A stretch of DNA of 64,000 nt from positions 3,774,157-3,838,156 of the forward strand of contig OZ251980.1 in the NCBI GenBank assembly GCA_965246745.1. Direction: 5' to 3'. This document shows, in pieces, positions 49,652 to 58,003 of the stretch. Position numbers and translations under genes: made by a program. A model generated the notes under the pieces. It searched no databases. It was not told the origin of the DNA and worked only from the letters and a program-made list of their open reading frames with translations. This DNA is from JANXMY01 sp965246745 (GTDB taxonomy: Bacteria > Armatimonadota > Armatimonadia > Armatimonadales > Capsulimonadaceae). Every line of letters begins with the position of its first letter. Position 1 is the first letter of the stretch.

Positions 49652-49867
49652 TTAAAGGTCCCGCCAGGCTTCGTCTTCTTCCGGGCGAAGCCAATCTTTC
49701 GCCAAAGCCGACTCGCTGAGAAGATAGGTTTCCACGCCTTCTGAATAGCCTATTTTGCGTTCCCGAATAAGTGCAAGGAGGTAGTCCGGCAGCGGCATCC
49801 CCTTCTGTGCCGCCTCTGAGGCGATTTCTGTTTCTATCTCTATGGGGAGATCAAGTGTCACTGTCAT
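49652..49867 (-). CDS. Antitoxin of the MazF-type module
   Basis: 71 residues from ATG 49867 after AAAGGA. The N-terminal part (MTVTLDLPIEIETEIASEA) is DNA-binding-like, and the C-terminal tail LAKDWLRPEEDEAWRDL is the usual toxin-binding and degradation tail. It precedes the toxin with no gap, as in most type II modules. Confidence 0.85.
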   Translation of the reverse strand: MTVTLDLPIEIETEIASEAAQKGMPLPDYLLALIRERKIGYSEGVETYLLSESALAKDWLRPEEDEAWRDL

Positions 49868-49891
49868 TACATATTCCTTTCGCAAATGCTT

Positions 49892-51103
49892 TCACGCTTC
49901 GTCTTCTTCCGGCTTTAGCCAGTTTCTATCCTTTGCCGGTTTCAAGCACTTCATTTTGAGTTTTTCGATCTCATCTGATATTTCTTCCCAGCCTTTTGTA
50001 TTGCCTTGTCGGGAAGCACTGCTAAGGCCTCTCCTGCAACCTACGCTTAGGAGTTCTAATTGATGAACAAAAGCATTATGATGCCCCTGTTGAGGCGAAT
50101 AAAAATTTGTCAAGTTGCGAAGCCGTCTCATCAACTCTTCCAAAGTAGGCAAGGTCGCATATTGAGCCTGTAATAGTTCTTGCTGGTACTTCTGCCTCTC
50201 TTGGCGTTGTAGTTTCAGCTGATGCTCCTGCCGTACTTGGTTTTGACGGCGTTGTTCTAGCAAAAATTGCTCTTGTTGTCGTTCTCTTTGGGCGCGTTTC
50301 TCTTGTTCTGCCTGAAGCCGCGCCTGCTCTCTACGCTCATTATCTTCTTGAATTCGCTGCTTCTTTTCCTGATCCTGCCGCTTTTGCTCCGCGAGACGTG
50401 TTTTCTCAATTTGTCGTTGACGCTCTCGCCAAAGCACTTCCGCTTTAGATTGCATGCGGAGCAAATTCAAACTTTCACTTTCACAAGCCTTTTGCAAACC
50501 AGCAACAAGTGTATCAAGATTATTAAAACCTTGGTTTTCCAAATCAAGCTGCGTTTGATACTCTTGCGCTACTGCTGCCCTATAGATTTCCAGTTCAGGA
50601 AACATACGCAGAAGCTTGAAGCATCTTTCTAACCTAAGTTTTCTGTCTTTAAGACGGTCAATGTAATTTGAGCGTTTCTGGTTGTATACTCTTTCTTCCT
50701 CAGCAAATTTCTTCTGCTGTTCGTGCTGGCTGTTCCTTTCCGCTTCTTCATATCTTCTCTGTTTGTCTGTTTGCCGTCTTATCAAATCTAGTTGCTCAAA
50801 GTGAGCCATGCAGTCTGATTGAGAGACAACAACCTCTTCTCCATCAATGCCCACCACAAGAAAATCGGCATCGTGTATGCGAACAACATCTCCGAATTCG
50901 CACTGCTGGAAACCGAACTCGTCACGCGACAAATACTCAGTGATCAAAAAACCCACTTGCTGTGGACGAGTAGTTCCCATCAAATATCTTGATTTCTCAA
51001 CAACCACAAAAGCCCGGAAAACTCCAGTTACGTCGCAAGCCACGAAGCGTGTTGCCACATTGCCATTTCGTTTGACTTCAGCTACTTTTGATGTGACACG
51101 CAT
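49892..51103 (-). CDS. Low-GC coiled-coil protein with antitoxin-like C-terminal tail
   Basis: 403 residues. A beta-rich N-terminal domain (about 1-100; VFRAFVVVEKSRYLMG, FGDVVRIHDADFLVVGIDGEE) is followed by a long Gln/Glu/Arg-rich coiled coil (about 105-320) and a small C-terminal domain. The last residues, AKDRNWLKPEEDEA, repeat the tail of the antitoxin 24 bases downstream. Base composition is visibly lower in GC than its neighbours, suggesting transfer. Function unknown; it is probably in one operon with the toxin-antitoxin pair. Confidence 0.7.
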   Translation of the reverse strand: MRVTSKVAEVKRNGNVATRFVACDVTGVFRAFVVVEKSRYLMGTTRPQQVGFLITEYLSRDEFGFQQCEFGDVVRIHDADFLVVGIDGEEVVVSQSDCMAHFEQLDLIRRQTDKQRRYEEAERNSQHEQQKKFAEEERVYNQKRSNYIDRLKDRKLRLERCFKLLRMFPELEIYRAAVAQEYQTQLDLENQGFNNLDTLVAGLQKACESESLNLLRMQSKAEVLWRERQRQIEKTRLAEQKRQDQEKKQRIQEDNERREQARLQAEQEKRAQRERQQEQFLLEQRRQNQVRQEHQLKLQRQERQKYQQELLQAQYATLPTLEELMRRLRNLTNFYSPQQGHHNAFVHQLELLSVGCRRGLSSASRQGNTKGWEEISDEIEKLKMKCLKPAKDRNWLKPEEDEA

Positions 51104-51134
51104 AACTTTTTGGTCCTATTTTATGCCACCATCT

Positions 51135-53585
51135 TTATTGACCCAGATCGCCCTGCTGGGTGCCGGCGAAGAAGGCTTCTAGGTTCTCGGAGCGGAGCAG
51201 GATTTCGCGGGGCTTGACGCCGTCTTGGGAGCCGACTATCTGGCGGGCTTCCATGACTTCTACTAACCGAGCGGCGCGGGTGTAGCCGATCTTGAATTTC
51301 CGCTGCAAGCTCGATGTCGAACACTGGCCCTGCACGACGAGCCACCGGACGCACGGCTCGAACAGCTCGTCGGAGGAGCCGTCGTCCTCGCCGTCGGCCC
51401 CGTAGCCGCCGCCGCTGGACTCGGAGGGAATCATGGTGTAGACGGCTTCTTCTTGATTGCGTAAGTATTTCACGAGTTCTTCGGTTTCGCGCTCGCCGAC
51501 GTAGCAGCCCTGAACGCGGACGGGCTTGGCGGCGTCAATCGGCATGTACAGCATGTCGCCCCGGCCAATCAAACGGTCTGCGCCGGGCATGTCAATGATG
51601 GTCCGGCTGTCAATCTGGGTGGCGACGGCGAAGGCGATGCGCGACGAAATGTTCGCTTTGATGGTTCCCGTAATCACGTCCACCGAGGGGCGCTGGGTGG
51701 CGATGACCAAATGGATACCCGTCGCGCGGGCGAGCTGGGCGATGCGGCAGATGCTCGTCTCGACTTCGGGACCCTGCTGCATCATCAGATCGGCCAGCTC
51801 GTCCACGACGACCACGATAAACGGCAGGCGCTCGTCAGGCGGGACGCGGGAATTGAAGCCTTCAATATTGCGGGTTCCCAGCCGGGCAAAGCGGTCGTAG
51901 CGCTCTTCCATTTCTTTCAGGACGCTCCGAAAAATGCCGGCGGCCTGCTTGACATCTTTGATCACCGGCGACAAAAGGTGCGGAATGCCGTCGTACAGCG
52001 ATAGCTCGACGCGCTTGGGGTCAATCATCACAAACTTGACTTCGCGCGGGGTCGCCCGGTAAAGAATAGACGAGATGATGACATTAAGGCAGACGCTTTT
52101 GCCGCTGTTGGTGCTGCCGCCGACCAAGAGGTGCGGCATGCGCGTGAGATCGGCGTACTTGTACTCGCCCGAGACATCTTTGCCGAGGGCAAAGGTCAGC
52201 TTCGACGGGGCGTTCATAAACTCATTGGTCGCCAAACACTCCCGGAGCGAAACCATCTGGGTCACATCGTTCGGCACTTCGATGCCGATAGCGGCCTTGC
52301 CGGGGATCGGGGCTTCGACCCGGACATCAATCGCGGCGAGCGACATGGCGAGATTGTCGGCGAGCGCAACAATTTTGCGGACCAGAATGCCCGGCTCTAA
52401 TTGGACTTCGTAGCGGGTGACAGTCGGCCCCATCGCGACCTGGGCGACATTCGCGCCGATCTTGAAGTCGTTCAGGGTTCGCATCAGCACGGCCTGTTTT
52501 TCCTGAATGGCCGACTCGTGCTGCACCGGCTTCGGCGGGGCTTCATTCAAGAGTTCTAAGGGCGGCAGGACATACTCGTGCTTGGTACCGTCGTCGCCCA
52601 GGGCGTCGGGGATCACCAGCGGCCCGGTCGGCGCTTTGGGCTTCTCGGGCGTGAGGATGGGGATGGAACCCGGAGAACCCACCTCCTTGCTTCCTCGTTC
52701 CTCGGTCGCAGGGGTCCTCCCTGTTAGGGAGGACGAGGAGAGGGAGGACAAAGACGTGTCGGAGACGGGAGCGGGCGGCTCCGGCGCGGCGAGGCGAATA
52801 GTCGGCGCGGTCGAGAATGCTGGCGCTGCGGCCTCTGAAGCTCCTGCCCTTCCCGTCTCGGGAGGGGCGGGCGAGGGACGAGCCGGGGTGGGTTCCGGCG
52901 TATAGATACGCTGACGCGCGGCGCGTTCTTTCAGCGCGTCCGCCCCTTGCCGGGCGCTTCGGGCAATCGGCCCTGCCGCCCGCCGCCCGCCCGCGACCGC
53001 GTGGTCGAATAAATGCAGCAGGCGCATGTCGGTCGCCCACACTACCGCGCCGATTGTCACCAGAAACAGCACGATGTGACTCGAAACGTCGCCGACCAGC
53101 GCCCGCAGGGCCGACGACACCGCCGCGCCTAAGTACCCGCCTTCAGTGATGTCGGACCACTCGGTCGCGCGGGTCGTGTGCCCGAGATGCCACCAGGAGA
53201 TGCCGACCAGAAACAGCAGCGCCGCGCCGCCGGCAAAATTGGTCCGCGTCTGCCGCCGCCGGCCTTGAATCAGCATCACGCCGACCGCGCAGAGCAGCAG
53301 GGGAAAGACCCACGCCCCGATGCCGACCGCCGAGCGCAGGGCGGCGACGAGCAAATCCCCCAAAAGCCCGGCATGGTCGCGGCGGGACAAAAACAAGCTG
53401 ACGGCGAGGATCAGCCCGAGCGCGAGCATGCCGAGGCCGGACAGGTCGTGGGTAAAGCGGTCATTGCGGCGCGGCGGGGGCACGGCCCCGCGCGGTCCCT
53501 GCGGCGGGCGCGGCTGCCGCGCGGCACGGCGCTCCGGGGCGGATTTGTCGGGGGAGGATTGATCGGGAGGCGATTTGACGGCCAT
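51135..53585 (-). CDS. ftsK: DNA translocase FtsK/SpoIIIE
   Basis: 816 residues from ATG 53585. The frame continues upstream but only as antisense. Four membrane helices (about 47-200), a Pro/Ser-rich linker (about 215-345), then the motor with Walker A GGSTNSGKSVCLN, Walker B FIVVVVDELADLMM and a C-terminal winged-helix gamma domain (CSTSSLQRKFKIGYTRAARLV) that reads KOPS-type sites. It pumps DNA at the septum and activates Xer recombination. Part of the linker is made by a palindrome of family E. Confidence 0.96.
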   Translation of the reverse strand: MAVKSPPDQSSPDKSAPERRAARQPRPPQGPRGAVPPPRRNDRFTHDLSGLGMLALGLILAVSLFLSRRDHAGLLGDLLVAALRSAVGIGAWVFPLLLCAVGVMLIQGRRRQTRTNFAGGAALLFLVGISWWHLGHTTRATEWSDITEGGYLGAAVSSALRALVGDVSSHIVLFLVTIGAVVWATDMRLLHLFDHAVAGGRRAAGPIARSARQGADALKERAARQRIYTPEPTPARPSPAPPETGRAGASEAAAPAFSTAPTIRLAAPEPPAPVSDTSLSSLSSSSLTGRTPATEERGSKEVGSPGSIPILTPEKPKAPTGPLVIPDALGDDGTKHEYVLPPLELLNEAPPKPVQHESAIQEKQAVLMRTLNDFKIGANVAQVAMGPTVTRYEVQLEPGILVRKIVALADNLAMSLAAIDVRVEAPIPGKAAIGIEVPNDVTQMVSLRECLATNEFMNAPSKLTFALGKDVSGEYKYADLTRMPHLLVGGSTNSGKSVCLNVIISSILYRATPREVKFVMIDPKRVELSLYDGIPHLLSPVIKDVKQAAGIFRSVLKEMEERYDRFARLGTRNIEGFNSRVPPDERLPFIVVVVDELADLMMQQGPEVETSICRIAQLARATGIHLVIATQRPSVDVITGTIKANISSRIAFAVATQIDSRTIIDMPGADRLIGRGDMLYMPIDAAKPVRVQGCYVGERETEELVKYLRNQEEAVYTMIPSESSGGGYGADGEDDGSSDELFEPCVRWLVVQGQCSTSSLQRKFKIGYTRAARLVEVMEARQIVGSQDGVKPREILLRSENLEAFFAGTQQGDLGQ
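52675..52896. repeat. Degenerate family E palindrome embedded in the ftsK linker
   Basis: Left part (about 52675-52750) reads gaacccacctccttgcttcc and contains the hairpin cctccctgttagggagg seen in 25639-25791. Right part (about 52840-52896) ends cgagccggggtgggttcc. The ends are inverted relative to each other. The insert keeps the ftsK frame and encodes the Ser/Leu-rich stretch TSLSSLSSSSLTGRTPATEE. Confidence 0.65.
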
Positions 53586-53634
53586 GCGGAAAGAGTCTCC
53601 AAAAACAGTGCGGGAAAAGTGCGTTTGATGCACT

Positions 53635-53663
53635 ATTATAACAGAAAAGCGAACAAATGTCTT
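53635..53663 (-). promoter_or_regulatory. ftsK promoter
   Basis: On the minus strand AAGACA, a 17-bp spacer and TATAAT. The leader is about 43 nt with GGAG 11 bases before the ATG. Confidence 0.6.
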
Positions 53664-53687
53664 GTACTTTGCGGGCCGAGTGTCGGG

Positions 53688-53693
53688 TATCAT
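53688..53693 (+). promoter_or_regulatory. -10 box directly before the DMT transporter gene (leaderless)
   Basis: TATCAT ends nine bases before ATG 53703. The in-frame ATG at 53694 would lie before any transcript start, which favours 53703. Confidence 0.45.
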
Positions 53694-53702
53694 ATGCGCG
53701 TG

Positions 53703-54665
53703 ATGCCGTCCCGCACTTATTCCCCGCTGTTGATTGCTCTCGCCGCGATGCTCTGGGGCAGCGATTTGCTGCTGCGCCCGAACGCATTGAGCGCAGGCTG
53801 GTCCCCGGCGCGGGTGGTGCTCGGGGAGCATGTGCTCCTCAGTGTGTTGTTTCTGCCGGTGCTCTGGCGGGAGCGGGGGGCGCTGGCGGCGCTGACGGCC
53901 CCGCAGCGGGGGGCTTTGCTGTTTGTGGCATGGGGCGGCTCGGCCCTGGCGACGTGGCTGTACACGAAGGCGTTCACCCTGGACTTTTCGCATGCGCTGA
54001 CGGTGGTGCTGCTGCAAAAAACGCAGCCGGTGGTGGCGATTTTGCTGGCGGGCTGGGTGCTGAAAGAGCGCCGTCAGCCGCTGTTCTGGGCTTGGGCCGT
54101 CGCCGCATTCGCCGGGGCGTATCTGCTCCTCGGGTTTTCGGGAACGCCGTCGCTTTCCGGTGTTCATGCCGCGCAGGGAGCGATGGCCCTGGGGGCCTCG
54201 GCCTTGTGGGGCGCGGCGACGGTGGCGGGCCGGTCGCTGTCGGGGGCGCTGTCGCCGGGCGGGCTGTCCGGGGCGCGGTTCCTGCTGGCGGTTCCGGCGC
54301 TGCTGGGGCTGACCCTAATACCCACGGGGCTGCCGGCGGCTCCGGCCCATTCCGCGCCGTTCGCCGCCGTGTTTCTGTGTTTGATCGTGCTGCTGCCGGA
54401 CCTGCTCGGGATGGTGCTTTACTACTTCGGCCTGCGGGGAACGCCGGCGTCGGCGGCGACCCTGGCGGAATTGTGCTACCCGCTGACAGCGCTTTTGATT
54501 GGGGTCTTTGTCCAGCACACGTCCCTCATGCCCGCCGAATGGCTCGGGCTGGCGCTGCTGCTTGCCGCTGTTGCCGGATTGAGCCGAAGGCCGGGCGTCG
54601 CCGCTCCGCCGTCCGTGGCCCTGCCTGCAATCGCTGTCCGGCGGGGTATCATAAAAGAAAGTTAA
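53703..54665 (+). CDS. EamA/DMT-superfamily transporter
   Basis: 320 residues with ten predicted membrane segments in two EamA repeats (about 5-135 and 155-295). Motif AAMLWGSDLLLRP in TM1 and VVLLQKTQPVVAILLAGWVLKERR at the end of the first repeat are typical. Drug/metabolite exporter of unknown substrate. Divergent from ftsK. Confidence 0.87.
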   Translation: MPSRTYSPLLIALAAMLWGSDLLLRPNALSAGWSPARVVLGEHVLLSVLFLPVLWRERGALAALTAPQRGALLFVAWGGSALATWLYTKAFTLDFSHALTVVLLQKTQPVVAILLAGWVLKERRQPLFWAWAVAAFAGAYLLLGFSGTPSLSGVHAAQGAMALGASALWGAATVAGRSLSGALSPGGLSGARFLLAVPALLGLTLIPTGLPAAPAHSAPFAAVFLCLIVLLPDLLGMVLYYFGLRGTPASAATLAELCYPLTALLIGVFVQHTSLMPAEWLGLALLLAAVAGLSRRPGVAAPPSVALPAIAVRRGIIKES

Positions 54666-54668
54666 GAT

Positions 54669-54758
54669 TCCCCCCAGCCCCCAATAATGGGGGAGCAGGA
54701 GCAGAACGGGCGCTTCCCGTGTCCCATCTAACTCCCCCATTATTGGGGGCCGGGGGGA
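54669..54758. repeat. Palindromic element, family D copy 1
   Basis: Arms of 27 bp (54669-54695 and 54732-54758) with one mismatch; they read cccccaataatgggggag and its complement. A second copy lies at 63129-63235. It stands just before the yajQ ribosome-binding site. Confidence 0.92.
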
Positions 54759-54786
54759 CTACTCACTTACAGGAGGCATAATCACA

Positions 54787-55281
54787 ATGGCAACCGAATA
54801 CAGTTTCGATGCGGTCTCGAAAGCCGACCCGCAGGAAGTCAAAAACGCCATTCAGCAGGCGCAGCGCGAAATTGAGACGCGCTTTGATTTTCGCGGCTCG
54901 GTCAGCGAGATTGACCATGACGGCAAAGAAAAAATCACGCTGATTTCCGACGACGAGGCGCGGCTCACCGCGCTGATTGACGTGCTGCAGTCCAAATTGA
55001 TCAAGCGCGGCGTAGATATTAAATTTCTCGACTACGGCAAGCTGGAACAGGCGTCAAAGGGCACGGTCCGGCAGGTGGTCACCGTGAAAAGCGGCCTGCC
55101 GACCGAAACGGCAAAGAAAATCACAAAGCTGATCAAAGACAAGGGCCTGAAAGTGACGACGCAGATTCAGGACGAGCAGGTGCGGGTCACGGGCAAAAAC
55201 AAGGACGACTTGCAGGAAGCGATGACGGCGATCAAAGGCGCGGATTTGGATGCCCCGATTCAGTTTACGAATTATCGGTGA
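54787..55281 (+). CDS. yajQ: YajQ family nucleotide-binding protein
   Basis: 164 residues; a strong AGGAGG at 54770-54775 precedes the ATG. Two ferredoxin-like domains with YSFDAVSKADPQEVKNAIQQ at the start, IETRFDFRGS, and the end DLQEAMTAIKGADLDAPIQFTNYR. Members bind nucleotides; in Xanthomonas a relative binds c-di-GMP. That is of interest because a c-di-GMP riboswitch lies at 20.7 kb, but no direct link is shown. Confidence 0.95.
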   Translation: MATEYSFDAVSKADPQEVKNAIQQAQREIETRFDFRGSVSEIDHDGKEKITLISDDEARLTALIDVLQSKLIKRGVDIKFLDYGKLEQASKGTVRQVVTVKSGLPTETAKKITKLIKDKGLKVTTQIQDEQVRVTGKNKDDLQEAMTAIKGADLDAPIQFTNYR

Positions 55282-55292
55282 GCGACTGGGAG

Positions 55293-55428
55293 CCACGGAT
55301 TGAAATCCGAGGCTGAGAGAAACCAGTGTCGCGGCGACACAAGACAAACACAGAGGGCTGTTCCTGCGTCTCGAATTCCCGCGTCGCCTCGACGCTGGTT
55401 TCTCTCAGCCTCGGATTTCAATCCGTGG
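55293..55428. repeat. Long palindromic element, family F
   Basis: A perfect 34-bp inverted repeat (55293-55326 and 55395-55428), extended to about 46 bp with few mismatches. Arms read ccacggattgaaatccgagg and on. It lies in the gap after yajQ. Confidence 0.93.
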
Positions 55429-55452
55429 TGAATTTGCTTGTAGGATTTATTT

Positions 55453-55659
55453 TTGGACCCGTTCAAGATCATCGGCGGCGTGCTGGTCGCGCTCGGATTC
55501 GTCTTCCGCGCGATCAGCATTGCCTATTTCAAGCAGCAGGCAAAATCCGTGCCCGACACGCCGAAGGCGCGGCGGCAATTCGAGGGCCGCCGTCAGCGTG
55601 CGCTGGTGATTGACGCGCTGTTTGTTGTCGGCGGCTTTTATCTGCTGCTGACGCACTGA
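55453..55659 (+). CDS. Small two-helix membrane protein
   Basis: 68 residues from a TTG start behind TAGGA. Two hydrophobic segments (IIGGVLVALGFVFRAISIAYF; LVIDALFVVGGFYLLLT) are separated by a basic loop (KARRQFEGRRQR). Its end overlaps the convergent aminotransferase gene by 22 bases. Not recognised; the start codon makes it less certain. Confidence 0.5.
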   Translation: MDPFKIIGGVLVALGFVFRAISIAYFKQQAKSVPDTPKARRQFEGRRQRALVIDALFVVGGFYLLLTH

Positions 55660-56921
55660 CCTTCCAGCATCCCCCGCATCACCTCCAAGCACCACGCAAT
55701 CTGTTCTTCTGTGATAATCAGCGGCGGGACAAATTCCAAAACACGGCCGTCACCGGCGGGCAGCAAAATGAGGCCGCGCCGCAGGGCGGCGGGAACAAGC
55801 GGCAGCGCCATTTGGGGCGAGGCCAGTTCTATCCCCAGCATCAGGCCGCGCCCGCGCACGTCTTTGATTTTGTCCGGGAAGCTCGCTTGCAAATCGCGCA
55901 GGCCGCCGGCGAAGAGTTGCCCGATTTCGGCGGCACGCTGAGGCAGGCGTTCGTCTTGCAGTACGGAGAGCGCCGCGAGGCCGGCGGCGCAGGCAAGCGG
56001 GTTGCCGAGAAAGGTGGACGTGTGCAGGGCTTCCCCGGTAGACTCGCCCCAGACGGCCATCAGCGTTTTGGACGCGGCGCAGGCAGACAGCGGCAGGCCG
56101 CCGCCCATCGCTTTGCCGACGCAGAGAACATCGGGAACGACCCCCTCGGCTTGACAGGCGAACCACTCTCCGGTGCGGCCCCAGCCGGTAAAGATTTCGT
56201 CAAAGATGAGCAGGGTATTGGTCGCTGTGCAAAGCTCGCGCAGGCCCGGCAGCCAGCCGGACGGGGGGACCACAATGCCGCCGCGTCCTTGAATGGGTTC
56301 GGCGAGAACTGCGCCGGGCTGATGGCTCTTGAGATGCGCGGCGACGGTTTCCAAAGAGCAGCCGTAGGGCAGGTGGCGGGTGAAGCCGCCGAGCTGACTT
56401 TGAAATGGAGCGCGGAAGTCGGCCCGCGCGGTGGCGTCGAGAGCGCCGTAAGTCAGGCCGTGGTAGCCGCCGTGGAACGCGAGAACGCCGGGGCGTCCCG
56501 TCGCGAGAACAGCGGTTTTGAGGGCGGCTTCAACGGCATCGCCGCCGTTCTGGCCGAGAATAAGCTGGGCGTCGGAAATGGGCACCAAAGACGCGACGCG
56601 CTCGCAGAAGCGGACTTTGACTTCCGACGGGTGAACATCGCCCATGCCGTGGGTCAGCTTGTCGGCCTGCACGTGGATTGCGGCGACGACGCGCGGGTGG
56701 GAATGGCCGACGGAGGCGACGCCGAACGCGGAAGTTACGTCGAGAAAGCGGTTGCCGTCGGCGTCGGTGACGAGGCACCCTTCGGCGCGGTCCCAAAAGA
56801 CCGGAAAGTCCGGGGCGAGAAAGGTGACGTTTGGGCTTTCCACCCGGCGCAGGTCCGACGCCAGCGCCCGCGAGCGCGGGCCGGGGATTTCCGTGACGAT
56901 TTTCGGCAGCCGGTCGCTCAC
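55638..56921 (-). CDS. Class III (PLP-dependent) aminotransferase
   Basis: 427 residues from GTG 56921, which overlaps the clpS stop (GTGA). The PLP region shows LLIFDEIFTGWGRTGEWFAC, and the Schiff-base lysine is in DVLCVGKAMGGGLPLS. The ornithine/acetylornithine/GABA-aminotransferase type is recognised, but the substrate is not. Coupling to clpS may be incidental. Confidence 0.9.
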   Translation of the reverse strand: MSDRLPKIVTEIPGPRSRALASDLRRVESPNVTFLAPDFPVFWDRAEGCLVTDADGNRFLDVTSAFGVASVGHSHPRVVAAIHVQADKLTHGMGDVHPSEVKVRFCERVASLVPISDAQLILGQNGGDAVEAALKTAVLATGRPGVLAFHGGYHGLTYGALDATARADFRAPFQSQLGGFTRHLPYGCSLETVAAHLKSHQPGAVLAEPIQGRGGIVVPPSGWLPGLRELCTATNTLLIFDEIFTGWGRTGEWFACQAEGVVPDVLCVGKAMGGGLPLSACAASKTLMAVWGESTGEALHTSTFLGNPLACAAGLAALSVLQDERLPQRAAEIGQLFAGGLRDLQASFPDKIKDVRGRGLMLGIELASPQMALPLVPAALRRGLILLPAGDGRVLEFVPPLIITEEQIAWCLEVMRGMLEGQCVSSR

Positions 56922-57247
56922 GCCGACTTGTCGGTTTCTACTTGCAGGCGGATTTCGCGCAGAATGTTCGCCACTTTTTCGCACTCTTCGTCGTCGCCCG
57001 AAAACACGATTGAGCGGCCTTTGGTGTGGACTTCCTGCGCGTGCGCCTCCGCCCGCTCCTCGGTGCAGCCGGTCGCTTTGACAAGCTGGGTGATGACATC
57101 GTCAAACGTGTGGCAGTCGCAGTTGTATAAAATCACAACATACGGGCCGCCGGAGCCGGGCGGGGTGCGCTCCCGCTGCGGGTCGGGAGCGTCAATGGTT
57201 TGAACGCCGGGGCGAACGGCAGGCATGAGGTCTATTCCACGAGGCAT
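56918..57247 (-). CDS. clpS: ClpS adaptor protein
   Basis: 109 residues. The fold begins PYVVILYNCDCHTFDDVITQL (the family has LxNDxxTPMxFV, here NCDCHTFDDV) and ends in a helix EECEKVANILREIRLQVE. ClpS brings N-degron substrates to ClpAP/ClpCP. The bpt gene, which adds N-degrons, lies just upstream. A TATAAT promoter box sits at 57280-57285. Confidence 0.88.
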   Translation of the reverse strand: MPRGIDLMPAVRPGVQTIDAPDPQRERTPPGSGGPYVVILYNCDCHTFDDVITQLVKATGCTEERAEAHAQEVHTKGRSIVFSGDDEECEKVANILREIRLQVETDKSA

Positions 57248-57279
57248 TATGGGTTCCTGTCCAAAGAAAGCATTGCTTG

Positions 57280-57285
57280 ATTATA
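57280..57285 (-). promoter_or_regulatory. -10 box for clpS
   Basis: TATAAT on the minus strand, overlapping the end of bpt, about 32 bases before the clpS start and followed by an AGGAA site. Confidence 0.5.
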
Positions 57286-58003
57286 CCCGGATTCGGCTCT
57301 CGGGATTCGGCTCCCAAACGCCGCTTGGGGTCAAAATCTCGTGCGGCTGGAACCGCGCTTTGTATGCAAGGCTTGGGCAGTCCGCCACATAAAAGCCGAA
57401 GTACGCCCAGCGCTTGCCGAGCGCCTGCGCCAGCCGGATGGTTTGCAGCAGCGCGAAAGTCCCGAGGCTGCGGGCGCGGCAGTCGGGGTCGTGGAAATGG
57501 TAAACGCCCGAAACGGTATTCGGCGTCAGGTCGGCAATCGCGACGGCCCGCAGCGCGTCGCCTTCCCAGACCGAAATCTCGGCGCTTGGAAGAGGGGTTC
57601 GGACAAACTGCCGGCGGTAGCTTTCCAGTGTCCCTTCGGTTTCCGGCCAGCCTTTGCGGGCGGTCTGCGCGGCTTGGTAGCGCCGGTACAGGGAAACGCG
57701 TGCGGCGTCGGCGCGGGGCGGGGCCACCCGGACTTCCAAGTCGGTGCTGCGGCGCAGGCAGCGCTGCTGCGAGCGGTCGGGGGCAAAATCTGCCGCCGAG
57801 ACGCGCAGCGGGCGGCACTGGTCACAGGCGGCGCAGACCGGGCGAAACAGCGTCTGCCCGAACTTGCGCCACCCGGCGTCCATCAAGCCCTCGTACTCGG
57901 CGGGCGAAAGAACACTGGCAGTGGCGTACTGCTGGGTCGCGAGTCTGTCCGGCAGGTACGGGCAGGGGTCGGGACCGGAAACAAACTGCGACAAAATACG
58001 CAT
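57281..58003 (-). CDS. bpt: Aminoacyl-tRNA-protein transferase (Bpt/Ate family)
   Basis: 240 residues. N-terminal block with DPCPYLPDRLATQQYATA and the Cys-x2-Cys-like RPVCAACDQCRPLRV; C-terminal GNAT-like fold with VSGVYHFHDPDCRARSLGTFAL. The enzyme adds Leu (Bpt) or Arg (Ate) to N-termini starting with acidic residues. Size and start favour Bpt. It overlaps rimI by one base (TGATG). Confidence 0.9.
   Translation of the reverse strand: MRILSQFVSGPDPCPYLPDRLATQQYATASVLSPAEYEGLMDAGWRKFGQTLFRPVCAACDQCRPLRVSAADFAPDRSQQRCLRRSTDLEVRVAPPRADAARVSLYRRYQAAQTARKGWPETEGTLESYRRQFVRTPLPSAEISVWEGDALRAVAIADLTPNTVSGVYHFHDPDCRARSLGTFALLQTIRLAQALGKRWAYFGFYVADCPSLAYKARFQPHEILTPSGVWEPNPESRIRV

Noticed and set aside
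53586..54167. N-terminal extension of ftsK to 54167
   Set aside because: The extension is antisense to the DMT transporter and passes through the ftsK promoter.
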